DNA of 64,000 bases from Streptomyces sp. CB02366 (GTDB lineage Bacteria > Actinomycetota > Actinomycetes > Streptomycetales > Streptomycetaceae). The stretch spans positions 1,069,001 through 1,133,000 of the forward strand of contig NZ_LIVT01000003.1 of assembly GCF_001905905.1 (NCBI RefSeq), given 5' to 3'. Shown in pieces: positions 34,786-43,833 of this stretch. The notes below the pieces were generated by a model, which worked only from the letters and a program-made list of their open reading frames with translations, made no database searches and had not been told where the DNA came from. The first letter of the stretch is position 1. The number at the start of each line of letters is the position of its first letter. A program made the translations under genes and the position numbers.

Positions 34786-36402
34786 TCACCTCCCCTTCCC
34801 GGCGCCGGGCCCACCCGCCGGTCCAGGCCCTCCGCTCTCCCCGTGCGTGCCGTCCCCGCCGCTCCCGCCGTTCATGCCGGGGCCGCCGTCCCCGCCGGAG
34901 CGCGTGATCGTCCCGTGCACCAGGACCGGGTCCGCCACGCCTGGGCGCTCCTGCCAGAACACCGCGTCCCGCAGCCGCCACACCACCATCAACACCACGC
35001 CGACCAGGGAGATCACGATGCCGATGACGAGCGGCGGGCCGAGGCCGAACCAGGAGGTGCCGCTGTAGGAGTTGGCCGGATCGGCCATGTCGATGATCGA
35101 ACGCACCAGCAGCCAGACCAGCAGCCCGGCGCCGACCACCGGGCCGAGCCCGATGAGGAAGAGGTTCCGCGCGCTCTCGGTGAGATGGCGGCGGTAGTAG
35201 ACGGCGCAGGCCACCCCGGTGAGCGCGTAGTAGAAGGCGATCAGGAGGGACAGCGCGGTGAGCGAGTCGAAGAGGGCGTTCGTGGAGATCCGGTTGGCCG
35301 CCACGTACCAGGCGATGGCGATGCCGGCGACCCACCACGTACTGACGTCCGGGGTACGGAACCGGGGGCTGATGTGCCCGAAGTGCTGCGGCAGAGCCTG
35401 ACGGCGGGCCATGGACAGGGCGGTCCGGGACGCCGGGATGATCGTGGTCTGGGTGGAGGCGAGCGCGGAGGTGGCCACCGCGAGCAGCAGGATCCAGTCC
35501 CAGCCGCCCAGGACGTCCCCGGCGAGTCGGGCGAAGACGAACTCCTCCTCTCCCGCGTTCTCCGCCAGGAACGCCGTCCCCGCGAAGGCGACGACCGCGA
35601 ACGCGACCGACAGGTAGGTCACCAGGAGCACCACGGTGGACCACAGGCCCGCCCGGCCGGGGGCGCTCGCGGAGTCCTCCGTCTCCTCGGTGAGGTTGAC
35701 CGCGGACTCCCAGCCCCAGTAGACGAACACGCCGAGCAGCAGCCCGCCGGTCAGCGCCGCTCCGCCCGCGCCGAACGGGTCGAGCCAGTCGGCGGCCGGC
35801 TCGATCGAGTCGAAGCCGGTCGTGCCGGCGTACACCCGGTAGAGCGCCACCACGACGAAGACCAGCAGGAACGCCACCTGGAGGAGGATCAGCACGTTCT
35901 GCACCTTGGCCGACAGCTCGGTGCCGACGACGCACACCCCGGTCATGACGACGATCAGCAGCACGGTGAGCACCTGGCGTACGAGGTCGTTCCCGGTCCA
36001 GCCGTCCAGGCCCACCGCCAGCAGGGTGAAGCTCACCGCCACGTCGGCCAGCGACCCCACCACCAGCACGCCGGTCATGGTGATCGCCCAGCCGCCCAGC
36101 CAGCCCGCCCACGGGCCCATCGCCCGGGTCACCCAGGAGAACGTCGTACCGCAGTCCTGGTCGACCTTGTTCAGGTAGTAGAAGGCGGAGGCGATCAGCA
36201 GCATCGGCACGAAGGAGGCGAACATGACGCCCGGGGCGTAGATCCCCACCAGGGCGACGATCGGGCCGATGACGGCGGCCAGCGAGTACGCCGGGGAGGT
36301 CGCGTTGAGGCCGATCACCAGGGCGTCGACGAACCCGATCGCGTTCGGCCTGAGGCCGACGTCCGGTTCGTCCCGCACGCGGCCGTGGGCGTCGTGGGCC
36401 AT
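34786..36402 (-). CDS. APC-family amino acid permease
   Basis: 538 residues with about twelve membrane helices. The N-terminal GLNATSPAYSLAAVIGPIVA and SFVPMLLIASAFYYLN segments are characteristic of amino acid/polyamine/organocation transporters. The C-terminus is soluble and Gly-rich. The substrate is not deducible. It is coupled with the downstream Usp gene. Confidence 0.9.
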   Translation of the reverse strand: MAHDAHGRVRDEPDVGLRPNAIGFVDALVIGLNATSPAYSLAAVIGPIVALVGIYAPGVMFASFVPMLLIASAFYYLNKVDQDCGTTFSWVTRAMGPWAGWLGGWAITMTGVLVVGSLADVAVSFTLLAVGLDGWTGNDLVRQVLTVLLIVVMTGVCVVGTELSAKVQNVLILLQVAFLLVFVVVALYRVYAGTTGFDSIEPAADWLDPFGAGGAALTGGLLLGVFVYWGWESAVNLTEETEDSASAPGRAGLWSTVVLLVTYLSVAFAVVAFAGTAFLAENAGEEEFVFARLAGDVLGGWDWILLLAVATSALASTQTTIIPASRTALSMARRQALPQHFGHISPRFRTPDVSTWWVAGIAIAWYVAANRISTNALFDSLTALSLLIAFYYALTGVACAVYYRRHLTESARNLFLIGLGPVVGAGLLVWLLVRSIIDMADPANSYSGTSWFGLGPPLVIGIVISLVGVVLMVVWRLRDAVFWQERPGVADPVLVHGTITRSGGDGGPGMNGGSGGDGTHGESGGPGPAGGPGAGKGR

Positions 36403-36572
36403 GGGTCCTCGCTCCGCCGGGCACCCCCGCCGGAAGCGGGCGATGATCCGGGTCTCATCGTAGGAAGACCCGGCGAAACCCGCATTCCGGATGGATCGCC
36501 CTCACCGGCGGGGGGTCACCCGAACGGCCCGCTCCTCTGCGCGGCCGGAGAGCAGGCCGCAGGGTGGAGTCC

Positions 36573-37343
36573 ATGTGGTCCCGCCGACTCGTCCTGGGCG
36601 TTCTGGCCCTGCCCCTGGCCCTCATGGTCCTCGGGGACGGCCCGGCGTCCCGCACGCCCGGGTCGGAGCTGGCCTCCGGCCCCCGGCCGCCGCGCGGGCT
36701 TCCGCAACCGGCCCTCGTCAGCCGCCGGGAGTGGCACGCGGACGAGAAGCTGGTCCGGGAGAGGCCGCACTACACGGGCGCGGCGCGGGCGGTGTTCGTG
36801 CACCACACCGGCAACCCCAACGACTACGATTGCGCGGACGCCCCCGACCTGATCCGGGCCGTGCAGCGCGACCACATCCGGCAGGACGGCTGGGACGACA
36901 TCGGCTACAACTTCCTCGTCGACCGCTGCGGCACCCTCTACGAGGGCCGGGCGGGCGGGGTCGGACGCTCGGTGCTCGGCGCGCACACGAAGGGGTTCAA
37001 CGCGGACACGGTCGGCATCGCGGCGATCGGGGACTTCGGGCCGGGGGCCGAGGTGCCGAAGCCGATGATGGACGCGCTGGTGAAGCTCGTCGCGTGGAAA
37101 CTCCGGCCCGGCGCGGACCCGTTGGGCACGGTCGACCTGGTCTCGACGAACGACGAGAGCCGCTTCGACGAGGGCCAGGTGGCCCGGCTGCACGTCGTCT
37201 CCGGTCACCGCGACAGCTTCGAGACGCGCTGTCCCGGCGACGCGCTCTACGCCCGGCTGCCCGAACTGCGCGAGCGCGCGGCGCGGATGCGCGCCGCCGT
37301 CCCCGGCCACTCGGCGTCGGCCCGGCTGCGCCCGGCCTTCTGA
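36573..37343 (+). CDS. N-acetylmuramoyl-L-alanine amidase/PGRP
   Basis: 256 residues from ATG 36573; GTG 36564 is an in-frame alternative. A signal peptide (SRRLVLGVLALPLALMVLG) precedes a peptidoglycan recognition domain with FVHHTGNPNDYDC and DRCGTLYEGRAGG and GAHTKGFNADTVGIAAIGDFG, ending in VVSGHRDSFETRCPGDALYARL. Zinc ligands of an active amidase (His, His, and the Cys/His of the C-terminal HRD...CPG segment) are present, so hydrolysis of the peptide stem bond is expected. Confidence 0.93.
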   Translation: MWSRRLVLGVLALPLALMVLGDGPASRTPGSELASGPRPPRGLPQPALVSRREWHADEKLVRERPHYTGAARAVFVHHTGNPNDYDCADAPDLIRAVQRDHIRQDGWDDIGYNFLVDRCGTLYEGRAGGVGRSVLGAHTKGFNADTVGIAAIGDFGPGAEVPKPMMDALVKLVAWKLRPGADPLGTVDLVSTNDESRFDEGQVARLHVVSGHRDSFETRCPGDALYARLPELRERAARMRAAVPGHSASARLRPAF

Positions 37344-37391
37344 ACCCCGCGGAGCCCCGGGCCTCGCGCGGCGCGGCGGCGGGGGCCCGGG

Positions 37392-37757
37392 TCAGCGGGA
37401 GACGAACTGCGCGAGCAGCCCCTGGACCTCGTAGATGTCGACGCCCTTGGTGAACGTCTTCGTGAGGGGCACCGGGCTGCCCGAGACCCAGATGTTCAGC
37501 TCGGCGTCGAGGTCGAACGTCCCGGCGGTCTCCACGGAGAACTGCGTGATGCTGCGGTAGGGCACGGAGCGGTACTCCACCTTCTTGCCGGTGATGCCCT
37601 GCTTGTCGACGAGGATCAGCCGCCGGTCCGTGAACAGGATGCTGTCGCGGACCAGCAGGTACGCGGCGTGGATCTGCTCGCCCTGTCCCAGCAGCCGCGC
37701 GTAGTCCTGCTGGGCGGTGGCCGGGTCGATCGTGTGGGCGTTGCCGAACAGCGACAT
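37392..37757 (-). CDS. Bacterial PH-domain protein
   Basis: 121 residues. A single PH-like (bPH/YokE) domain with LVRDSILFTDRRLILVDKQGITGKKVEYRSVPYRSITQFSVETAGTF in overlapping form, and no signal or membrane helix. The family binds membranes or partner proteins in an unknown way. It follows the molybdate operon but a separate promoter is possible. Confidence 0.92.
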   Translation of the reverse strand: MSLFGNAHTIDPATAQQDYARLLGQGEQIHAAYLLVRDSILFTDRRLILVDKQGITGKKVEYRSVPYRSITQFSVETAGTFDLDAELNIWVSGSPVPLTKTFTKGVDIYEVQGLLAQFVSR

Positions 37758-37863
37758 GGGGATCCTGTCTTTCGTGTCTCGCGCGTCTCGCGTGGCTCGT
37801 ACAGGAGTACGTGCGGGGAGGGGGGCGCGGTTCCCGGCGCGCAGGACCGCGGCGGCGGGGCGG

Positions 37864-39846
37864 TCACAGCGGGACGACCCTCGCCTCGGTCGCCTTCACG
37901 CTGGTCCAGACGGTGCTCCCGTCGACGAGGTCCAGCTCGGCGGCGGACTCCGGGGTGATCTCCGCGACCAGGTCCGGGGCCTCGGGCGAGGTGATCAGCA
38001 GCCGCAGCCGGCTGCCGCCGGAGGTGATCTCGCGGACCGTGCCGGGCCAGACGTTGCGCGGGGAGCCGGTGGGCCGCTCCCGGTGTACGGAGACGGCTTC
38101 CGGGCCGATGACCGCGAGGGCGGGCGCGCCCGCGGGCAGGGGCTCGGCCACCACGAGCCGCCCGCCGTCCGCCGGGGCCAGGCCCTCGGCGGTGGTGGTG
38201 CCGGGCCAGGCGTTGCGGCCCAGCATCCGGGCCACCCACGGGGAGCGCGGGTGCCGGGTGACCTCGGCGGGCGGCTCGTCCTGGAGGACCCGGCCGTCCT
38301 CCAGGACGAGGACCCGGTCGGCCAGCGAAACCGCCTCGACAGGGTCGTGGGTGACGATCAGACAGACCCCGCCGAACTCCGCGAGGTGCCCGCGCAGGGT
38401 GTGCCGCACGCGGGCCCGGGTGGTCTGGTCGAGGGCGGCGAGCGGTTCGTCCAGCAGCAGGAGGCGCGGGCGGGCCGCCAGAGCACGGGCCAGGGCGACC
38501 CGCTGGGCCTGGCCGCCGGAGAGCCGGTCGGGCCTGCGGTGGGCGAGGTGGCCGACTCCGAGCCGGTCCAGCCAGTCCTGGGCCTCGCGCCGGGCCTCGG
38601 CGCGGGGGACGCCGTGGGCGCGGAGGCCGTACGCCGTGTTGGCGAGGGCGCTCAGATGCGGGAAGAGGGCCCCGTCCTGGGGCACCCAGGCCACGCCCCG
38701 GCGGTGCGGGGGGAGTGCGGTGACGTCGTGGTCGCCCAGGACCAGGGAGGCGTGTGCGCGGGGCGTGAGGCCGAGGAGGGCCCGCAGGAGTGTCGTCTTG
38801 CCCGCCCCGTTGGGGCCGACCACCGCGATGGTGGTGCCGGGCCCGGCGTCCAGGGTGAGGCGGGTGAAGCCGGTGACGTCGGCGTGCAGCGGCCAGGGCT
38901 CGGGCGGGGTCCTCTCCGGTGCGCGGGCCCCCTTCGTCCCGGGGCCGCCGGGCGGTTCGGGGAGCGGGGCCGGGGCGGCGGGCGCGGGCTCCTCCGGGCG
39001 GGCCGCCGCCTCCCGGCCCGCGGGGTTCCGGTGGCCGCCGGGGCCGCCGGTCCAGCGGCCCCGCAGCGCGATCAACACGATCATCGCGATGGCCAGGAGC
39101 AGCAGCGAGACGGAGGTGGCGGCCTCCGGGGAGTCCTGGAGCAGCAGGTACACCTGGAGCGGCAGGGTCTGCGTGGCGCCGGGGAGGTTTCCGGCGAAGG
39201 TGATGGTCGCGCCGAACTCGCCGAGCGCTCGCGCCCAAGTGAGCGCGGCTCCGGCGATCAGCCCGGGGGCGACCATCGGCAGCGTCACGGTGAGGAGGAC
39301 CCGGACCGGCGAGGCGCCCAGGGACGCGGCGGTCTCCTCGTACCGGGGGCGCAGTCCACCGAGCGCGCCCTCCAGCGAGATGACCAGGAACGGCATCGCG
39401 ACGAACGTGGCGGCGACCACCGCCCCCGAGGTGTGGAAGGGCAGGGTGACGCCGAAGGTCTCCTCCAGCCAGGGGCCGAGCAGCCCGCGCCGTCCGAACG
39501 CTAGCAGCAGGGCGACACCGCCGACCGTGGGCGGCAGCACCATCGGCAGCAGCACCAGCGTGCGGACGAACGCCTTGCCGGGGAACGGCACCCGGGCCAG
39601 CAGCCAGGCCAGCGGCACCCCGAGCAGCAGTGCCGGCGCCAGCGTCCACAGGGAGACCAGCAGCGAGAGCCGCAGCGCCTCGGTGGTGGCCCCGGCGGTG
39701 AGGTGGTCGCCCAGTTCGCTCCAGGAGGTGCGGACCAGGATGCCGACGAGCGGCAGCATCAGGAACGCCACGGCCAGCAGGGCGGGCACCGTCAGCAGCA
39801 GGGGGGCGCGGGCCCCGGGCGTACGGCGGACGGCCGGTCGTTTCAT
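37864..39846 (-). CDS. modBC: Fused molybdate ABC transporter ModB-ModC
   Basis: 660 residues. Residues 1-270 form a permease with six hydrophobic segments and the EAA-like loop LGASPVRVLLTVTLPMVAPGLIAGAALTWARALGEFGATITFAG. After a Pro-rich linker the ATPase (about 335-550) shows Walker A GPNGAGKTT, signature LSGGQAQRVALARAL, Walker B LLLLDEPLAALD and H-loop THDPVEA. A TOBE domain ends the chain. The fusion is common in actinobacteria and molybdate is inferred from ModA and the Mop regulator upstream. Confidence 0.93.
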   Translation of the reverse strand: MKRPAVRRTPGARAPLLLTVPALLAVAFLMLPLVGILVRTSWSELGDHLTAGATTEALRLSLLVSLWTLAPALLLGVPLAWLLARVPFPGKAFVRTLVLLPMVLPPTVGGVALLLAFGRRGLLGPWLEETFGVTLPFHTSGAVVAATFVAMPFLVISLEGALGGLRPRYEETAASLGASPVRVLLTVTLPMVAPGLIAGAALTWARALGEFGATITFAGNLPGATQTLPLQVYLLLQDSPEAATSVSLLLLAIAMIVLIALRGRWTGGPGGHRNPAGREAAARPEEPAPAAPAPLPEPPGGPGTKGARAPERTPPEPWPLHADVTGFTRLTLDAGPGTTIAVVGPNGAGKTTLLRALLGLTPRAHASLVLGDHDVTALPPHRRGVAWVPQDGALFPHLSALANTAYGLRAHGVPRAEARREAQDWLDRLGVGHLAHRRPDRLSGGQAQRVALARALAARPRLLLLDEPLAALDQTTRARVRHTLRGHLAEFGGVCLIVTHDPVEAVSLADRVLVLEDGRVLQDEPPAEVTRHPRSPWVARMLGRNAWPGTTTAEGLAPADGGRLVVAEPLPAGAPALAVIGPEAVSVHRERPTGSPRNVWPGTVREITSGGSRLRLLITSPEAPDLVAEITPESAAELDLVDGSTVWTSVKATEARVVPL

Positions 39847-40008
39847 GGGTGACCTCGTCGGGACGTCGGGCGGCGGGGGCGAGGGCGGGCCCCGTACGCG
39901 GGCGGCAGGTGCGGGGGCGGTCCACGCCTGCGGGGGTTCCGCCGGGAGGCCGGGAGGCCGGAAGGGGCGGGAGGGGCGGGGGGGGCGGGGGGGGCGGGTG
40001 TACGGGGG

Positions 40009-40815
40009 CTACGGCTGCTGGAAGCCTGCGTCCCGGAGGATCTTCTGCGCGGCGGGCGTGGAGAGCCAGGCGACGAACGCGGCGGCGGCCTCGCCGTTCT
40101 CGGACGTCTTCAGGGTGGCGGCGGGGTAGGAGGCCACGGCGTTCTCCGCGTCCGGGATCCCGATCGCCTCGACCTTGTCGGCGGCGGTGGCGGCGTCGGT
40201 CGTGTAGACCAGCCCGGCGTCCGCCTCGCCGAGCGACACCTTGGACAGGACCGCGCGGACGTTGGGCTCGAGGGAGACCGGCTTCACGTCGATCCTCTGC
40301 GCGTCGAGGATCTGCCGGCTGTAGCGGCCCACCGGCGCCTCGGGGGCGGCCAGGACGACCTTCAGCTTCGGGTCGGCGAGATCCCGCAGGCCCTCGACCT
40401 TCTCCGGGTTGCCCACGCCGGTGGCGATGACGAGACGGTTCCTGGCGATGACGGTCGGCTCGCCGGTGTCGTCCGAGAGGCCGTCCATCGTTCTGGTGTC
40501 GGCGGTGACCAGGGCGTCGGCGGGTGCGCCCTGCTCGACCTGGGCGGCCAGCTCCTGGGAGCCGGCGAAGGAGAACGTCACCTTCGTGCCGGGGTTCTCC
40601 TGCTCGTACGCGGCCCCCGCCCGCTTGAAGACGTCGGTCAGGGAGGAAGCGGCCAGCACCGTCAGGTCGGCCTTCGGGACGCCGGAGGCGGCTCCGGGGC
40701 CGCTGCTCGCGTCCTCGGCGGCGGAGTCGCCACCCCCGCAGGCGGCGAGCGGGAGCAGAAGGGCGCCGGCCAGGGCGGCGGCGACCGCGTGGCGGCGGGT
40801 GAGCGGCGGGTGCAT
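40009..40815 (-). CDS. modA: Molybdate-binding lipoprotein ModA
   Basis: 268 residues from ATG 40815. Lipoprotein signal with lipobox LAACGGG precedes a periplasmic-binding fold with [37 protein letters not shown], and [10 protein letters not shown]. It captures molybdate/tungstate for ModBC. It lies between the HTH-Mop regulator and the transporter, same strand. An upstream in-frame extension (to 40914) does not resemble the family. Confidence 0.94.
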   Translation of the reverse strand: MHPPLTRRHAVAAALAGALLLPLAACGGGDSAAEDASSGPGAASGVPKADLTVLAASSLTDVFKRAGAAYEQENPGTKVTFSFAGSQELAAQVEQGAPADALVTADTRTMDGLSDDTGEPTVIARNRLVIATGVGNPEKVEGLRDLADPKLKVVLAAPEAPVGRYSRQILDAQRIDVKPVSLEPNVRAVLSKVSLGEADAGLVYTTDAATAADKVEAIGIPDAENAVASYPAATLKTSENGEAAAAFVAWLSTPAAQKILRDAGFQQP

Positions 40816-40969
40816 GAGGGGCGGGTCTCCTTGGGCGCGGGTGCGGCCGGCGGCGAGCCGGCCCGACGGGGCTGCGGAAGGGGTGGTGTGCGGCGGGGCG
40901 GACGGGGCGGCCATGGGGTGTCCGAAGCGGCGCGCCGGCCCCGGGGTGTCCGGACCGGCGCGTCGGCCC

Positions 40970-41365
40970 TCAGGCGCGGTCGATGTGCACGTTGGTCGAT
41001 TTCACCCGGGCGGTCGCCCGCATGCCGACCTCCAGACCCAGCTCCTCCACCGCCTCCCGGGTCAGGAGCGAGACGAGCCGGTGCGGACCGGCCTGGATCT
41101 CGACCTGGGCCGCGACGTCTCCGAGCTTCACCGCGGTGACGATGCCCGGGAACGCGTTGCGGGCCGAGGTGTACGTGTCCTCGTCCTCGCCGCCCGCGCC
41201 CTGGCCGACCTCGATCGAGAAGGCGGCCAGCGCACGGCCGTCGATCAGGCGGCGGCCGGACTCGTCGCGATGGGTCGCGACCCGGCCGGCGTCCGCCCAG
41301 CGGCGAGCGGTGTCGGGGCTGACCCCGAGAAGACGTGCTGCCTGGCCGATCGTGTAGGACTGCAT
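40970..41365 (-). CDS. HTH-Mop molybdate regulator
   Basis: 131 residues from ATG 41365. The N-terminus [40 protein letters not shown] is an excisionase/MerR-type HTH; the C-terminal half has [45 protein letters not shown], a molybdenum-pterin (Mop/TOBE) domain. This is the ModE-like architecture that regulates the adjacent modA-modBC genes in response to molybdate. Confidence 0.9.
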   Translation of the reverse strand: MQSYTIGQAARLLGVSPDTARRWADAGRVATHRDESGRRLIDGRALAAFSIEVGQGAGGEDEDTYTSARNAFPGIVTAVKLGDVAAQVEIQAGPHRLVSLLTREAVEELGLEVGMRATARVKSTNVHIDRA

Positions 41366-41543
41366 GTGCGACACGCTAGGCCGATCACGCCCGCATGTAC
41401 CACCCATCTGGAGGAATATCCATCGCAGGTGCGCACCACGTCGGAGGAACGTACGGCGGCGTGCGGGCGGGTCGCGCCGACTCTCCGGTCGGGGTGCGGG
41501 CGGGTCGCTCCCCCTCGGCCGGAAGCCCGGGAGCCAGTATGTA

Positions 41544-41576
41544 CTAGTGCAAAAATAATACGCGCTAGTGTGAAAA
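41544..41576. promoter_or_regulatory. Direct repeat CTAGTG upstream of GNAT gene
   Basis: CTAGTGCAAAA at 41544 and CTAGTGTGAAAA at 41565, spaced by 21 bp (two helical turns), in an AT-rich patch 18-50 bp before the start codon. Likely a regulator site or promoter elements. Confidence 0.5.
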
Positions 41577-41593
41577 CAGGATAGGGTCGGCCC

Positions 41594-42187
41594 ATGATCG
41601 CGCTCCCGCCTCGGCCCGTGACCCTGACCGGGCAGTACGTCGAACTCGTTCCGCTGGCCGTCGATCACCTCGACGACCTCTTCGCGGCGGGCGGCGGCGA
41701 CGAGGAGGTGTGGCGCTGGCTGGTCGGACCCCCGCCGCGCACCCGCGAGGAGTTGCGCGGATGGATGGGCGAGGTGCTCGGTGATCCCGCGTACGTGCCG
41801 TTCGCCGTGGTCCACCGCGCGAGCGGGCGGGCCGTGGGCTGGACGGCCTTTCTGGACGTGGAGGTGGCGGACGAGCGGCTGGAGATCGGCTGGACCTGGT
41901 ACGGCCGGGCCCACTGGCGCTCCCCGGTGAACACCGAGACGAAGCTCCTACTGCTGACGCACGCCTTCGAGGAGCTGGGCATGGGGCGCGTCCAGCTGAA
42001 GACCGACCACCTCAACGAGCGGTCGCAGGCGGCCATCGCCCGGCTCGGCGCGCGGCGCGAGGGGGTCCTCCGGCGGCACCGGCGGCGGCCGGACGGGTCG
42101 TGGCGGGACAGCGTCTACTTCTCGCTGGTGGCCGACGAGTGGCCCGAGGCGAAGGCGCAGCTCACCGCCCGCCTGGCGGCAGGCTGA
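41594..42187 (+). CDS. GNAT acetyltransferase, RimJ/RimL type
   Basis: 197 residues from ATG 41594. LEIGWTWYGRAHWRSPVNTETKLLLLTHAFEELGMGRVQLKTDHLNERSQAAIARLGARREGVLRRH is the typical RimL-like core, with the acetyl-CoA segment and NERSQAAIARLGA. It acetylates the N-terminus of an unknown protein or a small molecule. Confidence 0.92.
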   Translation: MIALPPRPVTLTGQYVELVPLAVDHLDDLFAAGGGDEEVWRWLVGPPPRTREELRGWMGEVLGDPAYVPFAVVHRASGRAVGWTAFLDVEVADERLEIGWTWYGRAHWRSPVNTETKLLLLTHAFEELGMGRVQLKTDHLNERSQAAIARLGARREGVLRRHRRRPDGSWRDSVYFSLVADEWPEAKAQLTARLAAG

Positions 42188-42224
42188 AAGCGGGTCCCGG
42201 CGGAAGGCGGTTCCGACGGAAGGC

Positions 42225-42272
42225 GGCCCCGGTGGAGGGCGGCCCCGGTGGAGGGCGGCCCCGGTGGAGGGC
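42225..42272. repeat. 16-bp tandem repeat, three exact units
   Basis: ggccccggtggagggc repeated three times, preceded by two degenerate copies, in the space after the acetyltransferase. Confidence 0.8.
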
Positions 42273-42339
42273 GGCGGGCGGCCCCGGCGGCGGGGCCGGG
42301 CCATGGGCCTGCCGGGCCGCTCGTCCGGATGCCGTAGGA

Positions 42340-42546
42340 CTACCTCCGGGTCGTCCCGCGCTCCCGTGCGGGCCGCTCCTCGACGGCGTAATCCGCGCAG
42401 TCCGGGTTCTCGCAGGGGCCCGCGCGCCATACGGGGACGAAGATCCCGAGGGATTTATGGCGGTGGATCTCGGAGGGGACGGGATGTTTGCAGGACGGGC
42501 ACAGGAAAGCGGCCCGCTGTCGGATTCCACGCTCTTTGCTGGCCAT
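42340..42546 (-). CDS. Small zinc-ribbon protein
   Basis: 68 residues from ATG 42546. Two CxxC-like pairs, CPSC near residue 16 and CENPDC near 48, form a probable zinc ribbon. No function recognised. It is 60 bp downstream of TerC. Confidence 0.75.
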   Translation of the reverse strand: MASKERGIRQRAAFLCPSCKHPVPSEIHRHKSLGIFVPVWRAGPCENPDCADYAVEERPARERGTTRR

Positions 42547-42606
42547 TCCCTCACGATAAGCCGGGCATGGGCTTTTGGAAACCTTGAGCTCTGCTTTGCC
42601 CGGGCC

Positions 42607-43578
42607 TTACCTCCCGCCGGGGGAGCCGGCGTCGGCGCCGTCCTTGTTCTCCGGCGGGTGGCGCAGGCTCAGGGTCACCGACACGGCCAGGATGACGACG
42701 ATCACCGCGAGGCTCACCGGGGACGGGATCTCCGGAATGGAGGTGCTGATCATCTTGTGGGCGGCCTGGAGGATCAGCTTGACCGCGATGAAGGCGAGGA
42801 TGACCGCGAGCCCGTGGCTCAGGTAGCGGAACCGGTCCAGCAGCCCCGCCAGCAGGAAGTACAGGGCCCGCAGTCCCAGGATGGCGAAGGCGTTGCTGGT
42901 GTAGACGATGAACAGGTCGTCGCTGACCGCGAGCACCGCCGGCACGCTGTCGACGGCGAAGATGAGGTCGGCCGCCTCGATCGCGGCGACCACCGCCAGC
43001 AGCGGGGTGGCGACCCGCCGTCCTTCCTCGTGGACCACGAAGTGCGTGCCGGAGTAGTGGTCCTGGACCGGCATCGCCTTCCGCAGCAGCCGCACCGCGA
43101 AGCTCTTGCCGGGGTCGAAATTCTCCTCCTGGCCGCTGAGGATCTTGTAGCTGCTGTAGAAAAGGACCGCGGCGAAGAGGAACAGCACGAAGGTGAAGCG
43201 GTTCACCACCGCGACGCCGAGCGTCAGGAAAACCGCCCGGAACACCAGGGCCCCGATGACGCCGAAGAAAAGCACCCGGTGCTGGTATTCCCGGGGCACC
43301 TTGAAATAGGCGAAGATCAGCGCGAAGACGAAGAGGTTGTCGACCGACAGGCTTTTCTCCAGCAGCCAGGCGGTCGTGTACTCGGTCCCGGCGGTCGTCC
43401 CGAGGGTCAGGAAGACGACCCCGCCGAAGATCAGCGCCAGACCCACCCACAACGCGCTCCACAGCCCGGCTTCCTTGAAGCCGATGACATGCGCATTGCG
43501 GTGAGCCAGCAGGTCGACCGTCAGGGAGACGACGACGGTCACGGCGAACACGATCCAGAGCCACACCGGTACGTCCAC
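42607..43578 (-). CDS. TerC-family integral membrane protein
   Basis: 323 residues, eight or nine membrane helices. LLEKSLSVDNLFVFALIFAYFKVPREYQHRVLFFGVIGALVFR and IEAADLIFAVDSVPAVLAVSDDLFIVYTSNAFAILGLRALYFLL are the conserved TerC/Alx motifs with acidic membrane residues. The family handles metal ions (manganese) and tellurite stress. Confidence 0.95.
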   Translation of the reverse strand: MDVPVWLWIVFAVTVVVSLTVDLLAHRNAHVIGFKEAGLWSALWVGLALIFGGVVFLTLGTTAGTEYTTAWLLEKSLSVDNLFVFALIFAYFKVPREYQHRVLFFGVIGALVFRAVFLTLGVAVVNRFTFVLFLFAAVLFYSSYKILSGQEENFDPGKSFAVRLLRKAMPVQDHYSGTHFVVHEEGRRVATPLLAVVAAIEAADLIFAVDSVPAVLAVSDDLFIVYTSNAFAILGLRALYFLLAGLLDRFRYLSHGLAVILAFIAVKLILQAAHKMISTSIPEIPSPVSLAVIVVILAVSVTLSLRHPPENKDGADAGSPGGR

Positions 43579-43757
43579 GCGGCAGACCTCTCACTCGGGT
43601 TCTCACGAGTGTGACCCGGCAGCCCCGCCGTCGCTCGCCGGAGTCCGCCGGGTGGTGGCCTCCACGCCCGCCCCCCACGCCCCCCTCGCCGGTCTTCCCC
43701 GGAAGAGTGTCCGCCCCGGGCCGGTGTCCGGGCCGATCCGGTGTCCGGTCCGGTGTA

Positions 43758-43803
43758 CTGCTCGCTTCAGGCGTGCCGCTCTGCTCGCTTCGGGTGTGCC
43801 GCT
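43758..43803. repeat. 23-bp direct repeat, two units
   Basis: ctgctcgcttcaggcgtgccgct followed by the same with cgggtg, upstream of TerC and after LacI. Confidence 0.75.
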
Positions 43804-43833
43804 CCGCTCGGGCGTCCCGTGGCGCGCGGTGCG

